From JAGQPD01 sp020426865 (GTDB taxonomy: Bacteria > Planctomycetota > Planctomycetia > Pirellulales > Pirellulaceae), in NCBI GenBank assembly GCA_041399065.1, contig JAWKTN010000010.1, positions 186,001 through 250,000 on the forward strand: 64,000 nucleotides of DNA, read 5' to 3'. Below the pieces are notes generated by a model that did no database searches, had not been told where the DNA came from, and saw only the letters and a list, made by a program, of their open reading frames with translations. This document shows positions 62,764-64,000 of this stretch, one piece after another. Numbering within the stretch: position 1 is the stretch's first letter; every line of letters starts with the position of its first letter. The position numbers and the translations under genes are program-made.

Positions 62764-64000
62764 TTACGCAGAGGCGATTTGCTGAGCGCGGGCATGAATC
62801 CGCTGGCGTGCTCGACGCACGCGTTTGGCATCGGCGGGTCCGTTTTCTCGGCCCTTCGCCCAATCCGGATGGACGTCGGATGAGCTGAGGCCCAGCGGTC
62901 TGGCAAGAGGTCGCTGAGGTATTCTGAGTCTCGATCCAAGAGGCTGGGATTACGTTGCGTTGCGTAAGCCAGTTTTTGTAGCACGTCGGTGAGATAGTCC
63001 TCGACGATCAGGTTGTGACGATGCGCACTGCTGACAATACTCAGTAGCTGCAACCGCCCCTTTGCCGCTCGCGGATGTCCCAGAAACAACCAGTTGTTGC
63101 GACCAACGGTAAATGGGCGGATGATTTGCTCGGCCTGGTTATTATCAATTGGCAACAGTCCGTCACTTAAGTATCGCTGAAGCGACACCCATTGATTCTG
63201 CAAGTAACCCACTGCCTTCCCAAAGCGACTGCTCGGCAACGCCGCCTTTCGAACCGACTCGCTTTCGAGCCACTTCTCGATTTCCTTCCAGACTAGTACC
63301 GCGTCGCTCTGGCGGAGTTCCCCACGCGCGTCAACATCCAACAGCTTGCCGCGTTCCTCGATCGCATACAACCGCCTGTAAAGAGCCAGCAGCTCGGCAC
63401 ACAGAATCGGTTCGTATGCCTCCGCTTTGACAAACTCCCGGCGCGTGTGCATTGCAACTGGCATGCACAATGCGGCCATCGCTACGTTCTTCGATGTGCG
63501 CATACGCTTCATAGGCATCGGCGACGACCGTACCGCGGTACGAGGCGAGCCGCGCATCGACGAACCCATGCGATCGCGTCAGTGACCAATGAAAACAGTT
63601 ATAAGGTGCTAAATCGTCGAGTCCTGCAAATAGCCATGCGTAACTGGTTACCGACCCCTGAGTATTGACTTCTTGCGGTTCACCATCGGGCGGCTTGGAC
63701 TTGCGCCGTTTTCTCAAGACCTCCTCTTGTTCAGCATCGAGTGAACCGCGTGTCAGCAACAGTCCCGTCGTCTCATCAATGTGAACGATCTGCTGCCCAA
63801 GCACGCAGGTGTCCATCAACTCAAACAGCGGACCAGATACGTCCGCACTGTAGTTGATCAAGTCGTTGATCGTCGAGCGACTGGGAAACCAACCGCACTG
63901 TGCGAACCAATCTTGTTGCCGGTAGGTGGGTTGATGGAAGGCGAATTTCTGCGCCAGAATAGCCGCAATCACATCGAAGTCGTAGCGACAGCCTTCCACA
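62764..64000 (-). pseudogene. IS66-family transposase (TnpC), two frameshifts, runs off right edge
   Basis: The protein matches IS66 TnpC: DEFxGL-like HIDETTGLLL, LTRSHGFVDARLASYRGTVVADAYEAY, then SCNAHARREF, LPIDNNQAEQIIRPFTVGRNNWLFLG and SIVSSAHRHNL. Between SCNAHA and RREF the frame shifts near 63440, as expected from loss of two bases in a GCGC run. A second shift near 62878, apparently one missing G, moves to the C-terminal WAKGRENGPADAKRVRRARQ and the stop at 62764-62766. Two shifts make a functional product unlikely. The 5' end lies beyond 64000. Confidence 0.85.

Larger units (their letters stand above)
60213..64000. mobile_element. Cluster of nested insertion-sequence remnants
   Basis: Three transposase types abut: a Tn3-type N-terminal fragment (plus), an IS1634-type transposase (minus) and a broken IS66-type transposase (minus). 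The IS1634-type element begins close to 60876-60885 on the left. I could not place matching inverted repeats or a target-site duplication by eye, so element borders are approximate. The cluster lies directly after the redox operon. Confidence 0.7.

Overview
The window looks like a chromosomal segment of a planctomycete, probably of the Pirellulales/Rhodopirellula type. This rests on family content only: two DUF1559 pseudopilin-like proteins with an N-terminal GFTLVELLVVIAIIG/AFTLVELL-type methylation motif, two secreted proteins combining a dockerin-like repeat (AADYTIWKDNFG) with a PEP-CTERM tail, a PA14/multi-CxxCH cytochrome/beta-propeller protein, a lipoprotein with a carboxypeptidase-regulatory-like fold, and PQQ-like propellers. 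I saw no rRNA, tRNA or CRISPR array.

Layout. 1-6.5 kb: 3' part of an M1 aminopeptidase with HEAT repeats, then two overlapping amidohydrolase genes. 6.6-15 kb: a PEP-CTERM lamin-tail protein, an endonuclease/exonuclease/phosphatase protein, a 1449-aa multiheme protein, a small unknown gene, and a 168-bp tandem repeat that runs into a small membrane-protein gene. 15.5-20.2 kb: a membrane-anchored 1046-aa coiled-coil protein with a good terminator, a 39-aa zinc-ribbon gene on the other strand, and a c-di-GMP-I (GEMM) riboswitch behind a sigma70-type promoter, leading into a planctomycete gene with a winged-helix-like C-terminus. 20.6-30.5 kb: one giant gene encoding FAAL-ACP-KS-ACP-C-A-PCP-aminotransferase-acyl-ACP reductase. 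30.5-37.3 kb: lipoprotein, pseudopilin with a five-copy 14-bp array against its promoter, second dockerin/PEP-CTERM protein, TIM-barrel protein, MtfA-like peptidase, AIM24-like protein. 37.3-40.4 kb: an NtrC-type regulator and its histidine kinase. 40.6-49.0 kb: second pseudopilin, a divergent lactonase-like/aldo-keto reductase pair suggestive of deoxysugar oxidation, a tandem alpha/beta hydrolase, an ABC exporter pair, and a phosphofructokinase.

49.4-60.1 kb is a tightly coupled eight-gene redox operon. Four of its junctions are ATGA overlaps. It encodes two PQQ-type propellers, an NHL-type propeller, a small Cys-rich membrane protein, a Tat-type 2[4Fe-4S] ferredoxin, a NapH-like membrane iron-sulfur protein, a fused NuoE-NuoF (HydC-HydB-like) flavoprotein, and a [2Fe-2S]/GltD-like FAD oxidoreductase. 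No hydrogenase, formate dehydrogenase or nitrate reductase catalytic subunit is present.

60.2-64 kb is a transposon graveyard: an N-terminal Tn3-family transposase fragment (DUF4158), an apparently intact IS1634-type transposase, and an IS66 transposase broken by two frameshifts that runs off the right edge.

The two strongest candidates for undescribed biology are the megasynthase with an AAR-type terminal reductase (20.6-30.5 kb) and the propeller/iron-sulfur/NuoEF operon (49.4-60.1 kb). All functional statements are from reading motifs; no database search was run.
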